Shown one piece after another: positions 1 through 7,443 of a DNA stretch of 64,000 nt. Origin of the DNA: an uncultured Pelosinus sp. (GTDB lineage: Bacteria; Bacillota; Negativicutes; Sporomusales; Acetonemataceae); the NCBI GenBank assembly GCA_900542835.1, contig UQPB01000009.1:31219-95218 (forward strand), given 5' to 3'. A program made the translations under genes and the position numbers. Position 1 is the stretch's first letter, and each line of letters opens with the position of its first letter. The notes under the pieces were generated by a model. The model searched no databases, was not told the origin of the DNA, and saw only the letters and a program-made list of their open reading frames with translations.

Positions 1-1113
1 CATTCTGCCAATTACATCATCTTCAATCGCTGTGCCCTGGCAGGCGTTTTTACCGTTTTTAATGTAGGTGCTGCATTGCCACACCACTTTTTTGCAGTAA
101 TATTTGCTGTTCCAAATTCTCCGGCGCAAAGGCGCCCCGCACTTGCTGCACAGCAGCATCCCCGTCAGCGGGTAGCGGTTTTGATACTTATTTTTGGTTT
201 CCTCTACATTGCCTTTGGCCTTAGCGCGCAAAATAATCAGTCTTTGTGTTTCATCCCAGATTTCTCTGCTTACGATTGGCGGATGGTTATTCTCGATATA
301 GAAGCTTTCGACCTCGCCGTGATTGACGCACTTCTTTTTGCTGAGATGGTCCTTGCTGTAGGTCTTTTGCAGCTTGGCATCGCCCTTGTATTTTTCGTTT
401 TTGAGGATATTCAGCACAGTGCCGGAGTGCCACTTGCCTCCTGCCACTGTCCTAACCCCTGCGGCGTCCAGTTCCCTGGCAATAACAAAGCTTCCCTTGC
501 CGCTGACATAGTCGGCGAAAATACGCTCGACCACTTTTGCTTGAATAGGGTTGATCACCAATTCGCCGTGCTTGTTTTTGTCATAGCCCAAGAACCTTGT
601 GGCATTGAGGGCCAATTCACCTTGTTCAAATTTTCGCCGGTACCGCCACTTGAGGTTTTCACTGGCGCTCTTGCTTTCTTCCTGGGCAAAAGAAGAGAGG
701 ACGGTAAGCATCAGCTCGCCGTCCCCCGTAAAGGTCGAAATATTGTCTTTTTCAAAAACGACTTCTACCCCCAGTTCCTTTAACTCCCTGACCGCCTCCA
801 GCACCAGCGTTGTGTTGCGGGCAAAACGGGAGATGGATTTCGTTAGAATTAAGTCAATTTCCCTTGCTCTCGCCAAAGCCAGCATCCTTTGAAACTCCGG
901 CCGCGCTTCCTTGGTGCCGGTGGTTCCATAGTCTGCAAAAATGTCGACATATTCATATTCCGGATTGGCTGCAATCAGCTTTTGGTAATAGGTGGTTTGG
1001 TTTTCCAGCGACTCGCCTTGGGCTTCGCTGCCAGAAGATACCCTGGCATAAGCACAGAGCCGTTTGCGTTTTAGCTGCACCCAACTCACTGGTTCAATGA
1101 TTCTGACCCGCAT
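1..1113 (-). CDS. Large serine recombinase (phage integrase), C-terminus cut by window edge
   Basis: This is a large serine recombinase, expected to catalyse prophage integration. It is incomplete: 371 codons are open up to base 1. The start ATG at 1113 has a good ribosome site (GGAG about 9 nt upstream). The N-terminal resolvase domain (about residues 13-160) carries the YARVSSGSE motif with the nucleophilic serine and the SRFARNT arginine motif. A recombinase domain follows (about 170-290), then a zinc ribbon starting at CSKCGAPL near residue 320. The coiled-coil tail expected after this lies outside the window. It stands at the left end of the phage map, as integrases of this class normally do, next to the unseen attL. 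Directionality would normally need a separate factor; none was recognised nearby. Confidence 0.93.
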   Translation of the reverse strand, partial: MRVRIIEPVSWVQLKRKRLCAYARVSSGSEAQGESLENQTTYYQKLIAANPEYEYVDIFADYGTTGTKEARPEFQRMLALARAREIDLILTKSISRFARNTTLVLEAVRELKELGVEVVFEKDNISTFTGDGELMLTVLSSFAQEESKSASENLKWRYRRKFEQGELALNATRFLGYDKNKHGELVINPIQAKVVERIFADYVSGKGSFVIARELDAAGVRTVAGGKWHSGTVLNILKNEKYKGDAKLQKTYSKDHLSKKKCVNHGEVESFYIENNHPPIVSREIWDETQRLIILRAKAKGNVEETKNKYQNRYPLTGMLLCSKCGAPLRRRIWNSKYYCKKVVWQCSTYIKNGKNACQGTAIEDDVIGRM

Positions 1114-1143
1114 AAGCCTGCTCCTTTCTATCAAATTCCATAC

Positions 1144-1160
1144 CTATACATCACTCTAAA
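1144..1160 (-). promoter_or_regulatory. Shared 17-bp element upstream of recombinase (copy 1)
   Basis: Read on the minus strand the sequence is TTTAGAGTGATGTATAG, ending about 30 nt before the recombinase start. A copy with one mismatch lies at 24633-24649 upstream of another phage gene. The right half (TGATGTATAG) resembles an extended -10 box. It is therefore a candidate phage promoter or operator. This rests on two sequence copies only. Confidence 0.4.
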
Positions 1161-1234
1161 GCGCCGTAAAGTCAACTAAAATAGAGGAAAGTTAACTCCA
1201 GCCAAGAATAATCAAGGCTAGAGGTGATGAGCAC

Positions 1235-1768
1235 ATGCCAACCAGCGACATTCTGCCAGACGTCTTGCGTCCCAATCTGAAGCTTGTTATTTGCGGAACA
1301 GCTGCTGCCGAACATTTCGCCAAGCTTGGCTCTTATTATGCAGGCGAAAACAACAGATTTTGGAGGATACTTCATGAAACCGGCTTGACAGACCGCCTGC
1401 TGCACACTTCAGAGTATCTGGATTTGCTAAGCTATGGCATTGGCTTGACAGACATCGCGAAAAAAGCAGCCGGCGTGGACGCAAAAATCGCGCAAAAAGA
1501 ATATGACTTGGAATCTTTTGTGCAAAAGATGGCCCTTTTTCGCCCCCAAGTCATTTGTTTCAATGGCAAAGCCGCAGCCGCCTTATTTTTCAGCCGGCAA
1601 GACCAGCGCAGGCGAAAAACCTCCCAGATCAACTATGGCCCTTGCCTCATGAAGGACAATCCTGCCGCTATTTTTGTAGCGCCCTCGACTTCGGGAGCGG
1701 CGAGACGGTATTGGGAGCCCGGCTATTGGCACGAATTAGCCGGCTTGGTAAACCAGGCGCAAACATAA
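1235..1768 (+). CDS. Mismatch-specific (G:U/T) DNA glycosylase, Mug/TDG-like
   Basis: This 177-residue protein resembles the firmicute Mug/TDG-type uracil-DNA glycosylases that remove U or T from mismatches with G. Diagnostic stretches are VICGTAAAE (the family's nucleotide-binding GxxP/GTA loop, residues 19-27), YYAGENNRFW (about 34-43, matching the usual YYAGPGNRFW) and YGIGLTDIAKK (about 67-77). A GAGG ribosome site stands 10 nt before the ATG at 1235. It is divergent from the recombinase and is one of only two complete plus-strand genes in the prophage (with 42768-43952), so it is likely cargo with its own promoter. Its role in the phage is not known; repair of deaminated cytosine, including 5-methylcytosine made by the phage methylases, is one possibility (inference). 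Confidence 0.8.
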   Translation: MPTSDILPDVLRPNLKLVICGTAAAEHFAKLGSYYAGENNRFWRILHETGLTDRLLHTSEYLDLLSYGIGLTDIAKKAAGVDAKIAQKEYDLESFVQKMALFRPQVICFNGKAAAALFFSRQDQRRRKTSQINYGPCLMKDNPAAIFVAPSTSGAARRYWEPGYWHELAGLVNQAQT

Positions 1769-1833
1769 TACCCACTTAGCCAATATCTCCCACCGAAGGT
1801 CTTGATTGTTGTTCATTTTTATTAGCCTGTGTC

Positions 1834-2025
1834 CTATGCTTCGGCATCGGGAATAAGCCTGACAAGCAGCAGGCCTTTTCTTGCAACCACTGTAATCTTG
1901 CCGCCCGGCTCAAAGCCAAGTTTCCGGAGCCATTTTCCCTGTAGCCGGATAATCGGCACCGGCTTGTTGTTCTGGTAAAGATAATAGACAGACAGCCTAC
2001 GGTTTAACCTTGTCTTCTCTGGCAT
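1834..2025 (-). CDS. SymE-like toxin (type I addiction family)
   Basis: A 63-residue basic protein whose core PIIRLQGKWLRKLGFEPGGK followed by an ITVVARKGLLLVRL strand matches the SymE family, an AbrB-fold toxin group. E. coli SymE is SOS-induced and held down by the antisense RNA SymR. The ribosome site GGGAGG lies about 11 nt before the ATG at 2025, inside the end of the preceding small frame, which ends 3 nt upstream. No antisense RNA promoter could be demonstrated here. SymE relatives are common in phages and mobile elements, and many may act as nucleic-acid-binding proteins rather than toxins. Confidence 0.7.
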   Translation of the reverse strand: MPEKTRLNRRLSVYYLYQNNKPVPIIRLQGKWLRKLGFEPGGKITVVARKGLLLVRLIPDAEA

Positions 2026-2028
2026 TGG

Positions 2029-2217
2029 TCAGCCACCTCCCCTGATATTCAGGCCGCGCCGAAGCCTCCGCCAATTCAATGGCGGAAAAGAAACGGACGG
2101 AGCCTGTTTTGCGGGGAAATCAAAAAGCGCACGCCAGGTCTCTATAGACCTACACATGCGCTGAAAGGCTTTGTTGTCCAACGTACTCCAAGGACCGGCC
2201 GGGGCGTAGCCCGCCAT
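2029..2217 (-). CDS. Small hypothetical protein upstream of the SymE-like gene
   Basis: A 62-residue frame starting MAGYAPAGPW with an AAGGAG ribosome site at the right spacing (the ATG at 2217 was chosen for this; a longer frame to 2292 has no such site). It ends 3 nt before the SymE-like start, suggesting translational coupling. No domain is recognised. A caution: the coding region contains a strong inverted repeat (2129-2160), so this segment may be selected as RNA or DNA structure rather than as protein. Confidence 0.4.
   Translation of the reverse strand: MAGYAPAGPWSTLDNKAFQRMCRSIETWRALFDFPAKQAPSVSFPPLNWRRLRRGLNIRGGG
2129..2160. repeat. Compound inverted repeat (stem-loop) before the SymE-like gene
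   Basis: AGGTCT-ctat-AGACCT forms a perfect 6-bp stem with a 4-nt loop. It is flanked outside by GCGCA and TGCGC, which can pair as an outer stem across a small internal loop. It sits about 105-135 nt upstream of the SymE-like start and could be a regulatory hairpin or operator. Confidence 0.5.
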
Positions 2218-2527
2218 TGTAGTTCTCCTTGGCTTTCGCTGGTTTTTCCGCATGCAGCCGCTCAGCCCCTGCCCGAGCCTGACCATTTTCATTACACAGA
2301 AAAGGCGTTTCCTTGCTTGTTGAAAAGAAGGGCGCGCTGTATAATAAAATTGTCGTCGTGGACAGCCTGGCTGTTACGTGTAGGTGCTCATTCCACCTGC
2401 GCGAGCCTGGGAGTGTTCCCGCACTTCCAGGTCGCGGCGACTTCTTTATTTCCACCTGACACCAGTATAGCTCCGTGTTTACAAATAGCAAGCGATAGCT
2501 GGGCTAAACCCAAAAGATATTTTCACT
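2218..2527. other. Gene-poor stretch with several hairpins, no convincing gene
   Basis: Between the lysis block and the SymE-like pair no frame has both a good ribosome site and a recognisable product. The stretch has a perfect hairpin GACAGCC-tg-GGCTGTT region near 2362-2376 and CAGGT/ACCTG-type short repeats around 2380-2440. On the minus strand a short frame (about 19 codons, ending near 2394) reads KEVAATWKCGNTPRLAQVE. The open frame 2150-2491 is rejected as coding. Confidence 0.35.
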
Positions 2528-3157
2528 TTAAAACCGCCAAACCTGCCTGACCTCCCAGCCGGAGGTCTTTATTTTTCCCCTCGCCAAATCCTCCGGCACC
2601 AGATGCGCTTCCGCCGCCACGGCTTTATTCGGAGCGTAGTTTCGCTGTACACCGAGCGGGATATAGGCGTCGCCCCGGTGGCGTCCTAGCCCTGTTGAAA
2701 GTTCCCAAGCTTTGTCCAGATTAATTTTCAACACGTCCACCTTGTAGTCCTTATCGTTTTTGACCACAGCCGTCCGGTCGGTCTTTTCCAGCGCGGCAGG
2801 CGGCAAGTCGGCATCCTGCTTGTTGAGCCGCTCCGCCACCTGCTCAGCCGCAGCCTCCAACGAAGGCGCTTTTACGGTAAAACTGGCAGCAGGCGGCTTA
2901 GTTTTCATTTCGTCATAAGCCGCCTGCAGTTCCTTAGCATTCATCTGTGAGATATGAAGCGCTTTGCTTAACGCCTGAGTCTGCTCAAGCTGCTCCTGCT
3001 GCAGCACCACGGCCTGCCGGTGCTTTTCCTCTGCTTGTTGGACGCGCAGCCAAAGCCAGATAAACATTGCGCTTATGAATAGGAAGAAAACAACGAATAA
3101 TATCAGCCGCTTATTTTGTTTAAAGGCCGCTCCCCAAGTTTGGAATACCTGAAGCAT
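2528..3157 (-). CDS. Membrane-anchored coiled-coil protein of the lysis cassette (possible spanin)
   Basis: A 209-residue protein with one hydrophobic segment near the N-terminus (about 17-37), preceded by positive charge (KQNKR). This predicts a cytoplasmic N-terminus and an exported C-terminus. A Gln/Glu-rich coiled coil follows (about 38-80), then a soluble tail. It is the last gene of the holin-amidase-this gene cassette and starts 3 nt after the amidase stop. In phages of two-membrane hosts that position and topology fit an inner-membrane spanin (Rz-like), which joins the membranes at the final lysis step. No outer-membrane partner lipoprotein was found, so the assignment is an inference from architecture. 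Confidence 0.5.
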   Translation of the reverse strand: MLQVFQTWGAAFKQNKRLILFVVFFLFISAMFIWLWLRVQQAEEKHRQAVVLQQEQLEQTQALSKALHISQMNAKELQAAYDEMKTKPPAASFTVKAPSLEAAAEQVAERLNKQDADLPPAALEKTDRTAVVKNDKDYKVDVLKINLDKAWELSTGLGRHRGDAYIPLGVQRNYAPNKAVAAEAHLVPEDLARGKIKTSGWEVRQVWRF

Positions 3158-3160
3158 ATC

Positions 3161-3745
3161 TCAGCCCCCCAGCAGCATCGTGTAATCCGTCACTCCCCGC
3201 GCAATTGCCCTCGCATACCGGTCCCGCCACGCGGCGTGTGCCAACAAGGCCGCTTCCTCATCATTTGAAATAAACGCCATTTCCACCAAGCAGGCAGGAG
3301 CGTCGGTATAGACCAATACATAGAAGCGCGACTCCTTATCGGGATCACCGTCAGAGTAATCCGTTCTCCCTGCCCGATCGGGAAACTCAGCAGCAATTTG
3401 CTTGTATATGCACGTCGCCAGCCTGTCCCCTTCCGTCTGTCCTGGAGATGTCCAGACCTCATAGCCTTCCGCGCTCTCGTTCGCCGCGCTATTGCAATGA
3501 AGAGAAATAAAAATATCGGCGCCCCAGTCATTCGCCAGCGCTGTCCGATAGCTTAGATCATCCGTTTCTTCTTGTTCCCATTCGGTTCGAGTTAGTTTCA
3601 CCTCATACCCTGCATTAAGCAGATAGCTTGCTACTTGCCGCGAAATCATCAGCGCGACATCCGCCTCCTGCAGACCCGTTGCTACATGCATCGCGCCAGG
3701 ATCAATGTTTCGGCCCGCATGGCCTGGATCGATAACTACTTTCAT
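3161..3745 (-). CDS. N-acetylmuramoyl-L-alanine amidase (Amidase_3), phage endolysin
   Basis: A zinc amidase that cuts the bond between MurNAc and L-Ala in peptidoglycan. The ATG at 3745 is preferred over one 39 nt upstream because GGAGGGAGAG lies directly before it. Zinc and catalytic residues are visible: His in VIDPGHAG (about residue 9), Glu in LQEADVAL (about 27), His in SLHCNSA (about 86) and the catalytic Glu in LVEMAFISN. There is no cell-wall-binding domain and no signal peptide, so it would rely on the upstream holin for release. Length (194 residues) is normal for a single-domain Amidase_3 endolysin. Confidence 0.92.
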   Translation of the reverse strand: MKVVIDPGHAGRNIDPGAMHVATGLQEADVALMISRQVASYLLNAGYEVKLTRTEWEQEETDDLSYRTALANDWGADIFISLHCNSAANESAEGYEVWTSPGQTEGDRLATCIYKQIAAEFPDRAGRTDYSDGDPDKESRFYVLVYTDAPACLVEMAFISNDEEAALLAHAAWRDRYARAIARGVTDYTMLLGG

Positions 3746-3770
3746 ACGCTCTCCCTCCATCTTAGAAAAA

Positions 3771-4202
3771 CTAATTCCTATCATTCAAAGATTCCTTTTC
3801 TTCCCTTAGCTGCACCAGCTTCTCCCGGATAAAAGCGGGAATATACCCGCTATACCCCATACGGTCCAAGTTTTCAATGATGCTCAAGCCTTCATTGCCC
3901 AGATAGGCAAAGATCACCATGGACCGGCAGGTGCTGCTGCCAAAGATGCTCGCATCAATCCAGTGGGCCATAATGACGATCACCAGCATAACGATTTTGC
4001 GTTTTATCCCTGCAAAGCCTTTTTTGCTGTCAAGCGTTGCCGTCTTCCACGCAGCGATCAACCCGGTCACATAATCAATCACAACAAAAACCAGAAGCGC
4101 CGTAATCAACCTGTCGAGACCGCCGACAAGAAAGGAAAAAGCTGCGCCTATGGCTGAAAACACAGCCATGATGCGCAGCTCGATTTGTGTGTACTCAGTC
4201 AT
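3771..4202 (-). CDS. Phage holin (toxin secretion/phage lysis holin family)
   Basis: A 143-residue membrane protein with two or three hydrophobic stretches (about 10-30, 31-50 and 68-85) and the DYVTGLIAAWK motif typical of the TcdE-like phage holin family, followed by KKGFAGIKRKI and a charged C-terminal tail. Holins form timed lesions in the inner membrane that let the endolysin out. The endolysin gene follows about 25 nt downstream, the classic order. A ribosome site (AGGAGG) precedes the ATG. Confidence 0.9.
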   Translation of the reverse strand: MTEYTQIELRIMAVFSAIGAAFSFLVGGLDRLITALLVFVVIDYVTGLIAAWKTATLDSKKGFAGIKRKIVMLVIVIMAHWIDASIFGSSTCRSMVIFAYLGNEGLSIIENLDRMGYSGYIPAFIREKLVQLREEKESLNDRN

Positions 4203-4217
4203 TTCTCATCCTCCTTT

Positions 4218-4763
4218 TTATACCAAGCCGTAGCTGCTCAGCGCCGCTTTTAGCGCCCGCACATCGTCAGCCAGTTCCTCGCATTTATCCCGCAGCGCCT
4301 GCATTTCCGCCTGTGAATAAGTCATACTGATGGTTAGCCCGCCGATTTCATTATCTGTATTGCCGAAAGAAACTGTCGACTTAGCGACAGGTGTTGCTCC
4401 GAAGAAACCTACCTTGCCTGCGGCCGAGAACTCATTTTGCCATGTCGATCCTTTATAGACAAGAGGCTGGGCTGTTTGTTTGTCCCAAACCCGCAGCCCC
4501 TCAAACGGTGTATAGAATGCCCAGCTCCCGCCAATAAGCTGGGCTAGCTGCTTATCTTTTGCAGTCCAGGCTCCCGTTGCTCCTGTCCCTACAATATAAA
4601 GATTCCCGTCTGAACCTGTCGGCGGAGTCGTAAGGGCCGTTGATTCTACGGAGGTTTGAAGTAATGCGTCTAAAGAGTTCAGGCTCATGGCATGGGTGAC
4701 TTCTTTCTGCGCCTGACTTTGCAGGATATAAGGAAGTTTCAATCGGGGTGTATTGTCGCTCAT
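4218..4763 (-). CDS. DUF2793 tail-associated protein
   Basis: The N-terminal part (about residues 5-110) matches DUF2793: LKLPYILQSQAQKEVTHAMS, then LDALLQTSV and a Gly/Trp-rich segment. This family is found in tail or fibre genes of gene transfer agents and phages of alphaproteobacteria. The C-terminus (about 150-178) is a short coiled coil, which could trimerise. Its start overlaps the stop of the tail hub gene by 4 nt. Probably a tail-tip or fibre protein contacting the cell; receptor unknown. Confidence 0.7.
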   Translation of the reverse strand: MSDNTPRLKLPYILQSQAQKEVTHAMSLNSLDALLQTSVESTALTTPPTGSDGNLYIVGTGATGAWTAKDKQLAQLIGGSWAFYTPFEGLRVWDKQTAQPLVYKGSTWQNEFSAAGKVGFFGATPVAKSTVSFGNTDNEIGGLTISMTYSQAEMQALRDKCEELADDVRALKAALSSYGLV

Positions 4764-6997
4764 ATCATTTCCTCCTTCTTCGTTCCCCGGCCTCTGGTTT
4801 CGCTTAGCTGGTAAATCCGAACTCCAACTTGAGCTTGCACGCTTCCGAAGTCCGCGATTTGGTCGGCTGCTGAATAATACGCAGCAGAAACCGTGGTCCG
4901 CAGCGTTCTTTTTACTGCTTCACCGTTCATAACTTCTATTTCATATACTTCACTTTTCTCATCTAAGGGAACATCAACATAGTCCTTCCAAATGCCATCG
5001 CCACGGGTTCGGCGAACCCAAGAGATGGTGAGGTTTCCACTGCTGTCTCGAACTCCCCTCACATGACACGGCGACAGGGGCAGCGCCGCTATTCCCTGAC
5101 AGGTAACTTGCTTGTCCTGATACAAGGAATTTGTCATGGGCAAGGCTACAGGACCCACTCGGAACAGACGAGTTTGGAACCAATCAGAGGATGGTATTGT
5201 CAGTTTTCCAAGGGTTGCAGGAGAAAGCAAGACGAATCGTTCTCCAATACCATGCCCACACATCTTCTGCTCGGTCCCGAGCCTCCCCCGGAGCAGTCCG
5301 GATAGACGATAGGTGTTTTGCGCAATCAGGATTGCGGTCGTAAACTGGATGATTTCATCGCCCACAAGAGCGGCATTGAATCCGTTGAGCACATCAAATG
5401 GCGGGCGGCTTTCCAGGGTTCCGCTGCTCAGCACCACGTCGAGTGTATTGGCATAGTCCCAAAAGGCTGTTGGACCATTCCCTAAAACGGAGGCTGCAAC
5501 ACCCATAGTGGCCTGGGGAATGCGATATAGATTCAAGGAATAGGTCAATCCATTGTCATTCGAGCGAAATACGCTTGCCCCGTAATAGACACTGGCGGTT
5601 GCGGCTACATACATTGTGTCTTCGGTTGCGCCTACATCACCAGGCAATTGAGGAATATCCAAAAACTCAACCGTAATTGCAGTCGCCGCTGGTGCAGGCT
5701 GAACTTCAGGCTCCGGATCCACGTCCCGAGTTACAATTGTATACGTACTGGCATAAGTCGATTCAGCCTGAATTTTAATGATGCCTGGTTTTCCATAGGA
5801 CGTCTTACTCACTACGACTAGAGCCTTGCGGTCATTGGCAAGGTTCAGTTCCAAAATGTCACCAGGAAGAATGTGCGCATAGGCTGAACCCAGAGAGAAT
5901 TCGTACTTGGTTCGGCCGACCCAGGCTTCGTACAGTCGGGTATCAGCCAGGGTTTTGGCCTTTGCATCACCCAAAACAAAGGCTGCATCAATCGTTTTTT
6001 CATTCCTGCTTTGGGTGAGCTGGCGAAAAGCGGTCATAACCCCCTGCTGGTAGTCTTTATCGGCTGACAGATACTTGACCGTCAGCCGGGCTGGAAGCTC
6101 TCTCTCATCCATTCGGGTAACCGTATAGGACTCGGCATCGGATGTTCCTTCAGAGACGCCCATTGCTTCTAATGGTACTGCGATCACCTTCGAAAAGTCT
6201 CGTTGTCTGAACACCGCTTGGCCATTTCTCTCTATTCCGTCAAACACATATAGAAGCTGCAGTTGTTCGATTTGGCTTCTGCGGGTTTTTTCACCACTGC
6301 TAATATAGCCTGGTATAGTTATGCTCTGGATATCGGAGGCATCGAACTCGATTTCTTCAAGGCCCGCGTCCAGGCTAATTTCTTCTACGATAGTTTTAAG
6401 GTCTGAGGTCGAATGGGTTACCTCGAAAGACAGATTGGGAATTCGGTTGCCGTAGTCTGTCACATAAAAATTCTTGAATACGATATAGGCTAGCCCTCGG
6501 TAGGCAGGAACATTGCCAGAGCCTTCGATACCCTCGATAAACGGATCCGGCGTCTGTGTTTCTGTCCCGTAGTATAAGGTGTAGTCATGCTTGGAAAGCT
6601 CAATGAGCTTGCCGTCGGCCCATGCCCTGCCAATAGCGCTGATGGGCCCCTGGCAAATCCCCACTGCAAAAGAAACGGAATAGGTGTAGCTGGTTGTTGT
6701 AACACCCCCGCCGCCGCCACCTTTACCGCCGCCTTGCTTTTCGGTAGCCACATGCTCCACATAATTCGTTCCCCAGATGACATTGCAGTCTGTACGGACT
6801 GTACCATAAATCTTTGGAATATTAGCGCCGAAGGTAGAGGTTTGGAGCCGTAAGTCATCGAGTCTCGGACCCTCCTGGCTATAGCTGGCGCCAAATAGGG
6901 ATTGATCAATTACATTTCCAGCCATAGCCGCCACTCCAGACCAGAAGGCGTTCCAGCCGGCGTTTTGGGCAATGGTTCCTAAAATCAGCGTTGCCAT
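4760..6997 (-). CDS. Tail hub/tip protein, gene-transfer-agent gp15-like
   Basis: A 745-residue protein. The N-terminus is hydrophobic and Gly/Ala-rich, followed by a segment (about 40-80) with FGANIPKIYGTVR and WGTNYVE, as in the large tail-tip proteins of RcGTA (gp15) and related phages. A glycine run (about 90-98) and a baseplate-hub domain follow, and the C-terminal third looks like beta-sandwich/FN3-type modules. It is expected to form the central tip that carries the fibre and the cell-wall peptidase. It overlaps the NlpC/P60 gene upstream by 13 nt and the DUF2793 gene downstream by 4 nt, so these tip proteins are made from one transcript. Confidence 0.75.
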   Translation of the reverse strand: MATLILGTIAQNAGWNAFWSGVAAMAGNVIDQSLFGASYSQEGPRLDDLRLQTSTFGANIPKIYGTVRTDCNVIWGTNYVEHVATEKQGGGKGGGGGGVTTTSYTYSVSFAVGICQGPISAIGRAWADGKLIELSKHDYTLYYGTETQTPDPFIEGIEGSGNVPAYRGLAYIVFKNFYVTDYGNRIPNLSFEVTHSTSDLKTIVEEISLDAGLEEIEFDASDIQSITIPGYISSGEKTRRSQIEQLQLLYVFDGIERNGQAVFRQRDFSKVIAVPLEAMGVSEGTSDAESYTVTRMDERELPARLTVKYLSADKDYQQGVMTAFRQLTQSRNEKTIDAAFVLGDAKAKTLADTRLYEAWVGRTKYEFSLGSAYAHILPGDILELNLANDRKALVVVSKTSYGKPGIIKIQAESTYASTYTIVTRDVDPEPEVQPAPAATAITVEFLDIPQLPGDVGATEDTMYVAATASVYYGASVFRSNDNGLTYSLNLYRIPQATMGVAASVLGNGPTAFWDYANTLDVVLSSGTLESRPPFDVLNGFNAALVGDEIIQFTTAILIAQNTYRLSGLLRGRLGTEQKMCGHGIGERFVLLSPATLGKLTIPSSDWFQTRLFRVGPVALPMTNSLYQDKQVTCQGIAALPLSPCHVRGVRDSSGNLTISWVRRTRGDGIWKDYVDVPLDEKSEVYEIEVMNGEAVKRTLRTTVSAAYYSAADQIADFGSVQAQVGVRIYQLSETRGRGTKKEEMI

Positions 6998-7428
6998 GGA
7001 TCTTCTACCCCTGGATACCGGAAGGCAGACCGGATATTTTTTCGCCAGAACTCATCCAGTCTAGTTTCAGCGACCTTGCCCACATCCGCCCAGGCATGAA
7101 TAAAGGTGTCGGGCATTGCCATAATTCCAGCATGATGCGCCGGCCCTTTTCCAAAACCAAAAAGAAGCACATCACCAGGACGCGCTTCTTCAATAGAGAT
7201 TTCTTCAAGATAGTTCTGGACCTCCGAATATAGCCGTTCTTCGGCCTTGAATAAATGCCAGGTCGCAGGGTAATCAATCGTCACAGTAACGGCTGCACCA
7301 GTACAATGCTCATACACCCCGCGAATGAGACCCACACAGTCGGTCGCAACCTGCTTTAAACACGCTTGGTGCACCCATTTTGTTCCGATCCAAGTTCTTG
7401 CCTCTTCTACAATTTCCCCACGAGTCAT
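6985..7428 (-). CDS. NlpC/P60-type tail-tip cell-wall peptidase (GTA gp14-like)
   Basis: A 147-residue cysteine peptidase of the NlpC/P60 fold. The catalytic Cys is in TDCVGLIRG (about residue 30) and the His in PAHHAGIM (about 99-100), with the third polar residue expected shortly after. It starts MTRGEIVEEARTWIGT, close to the peptidase of RcGTA-type tail tips. In that setting it opens peptidoglycan during DNA entry, rather than acting as the lysis enzyme. It lies between the DUF2163 and hub genes in the same order as in gene transfer agents. Confidence 0.85.
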   Translation of the reverse strand: MTRGEIVEEARTWIGTKWVHQACLKQVATDCVGLIRGVYEHCTGAAVTVTIDYPATWHLFKAEERLYSEVQNYLEEISIEEARPGDVLLFGFGKGPAHHAGIMAMPDTFIHAWADVGKVAETRLDEFWRKNIRSAFRYPGVEDPWQR

Positions 7429-7443
7429 AATTCGTTCTCCCTC

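Noticed and set aside
76..783. Plus-strand open frame of 235 codons at the left edge
   Set aside because: It is antisense to the serine recombinase, which has clear motifs and a ribosome site on the minus strand.
2150..2491. Minus-strand open frame of 113 codons before the SymE-like gene
   Set aside because: No ribosome site, odd composition, and it overlaps hairpins; kept only as part of a structured region.
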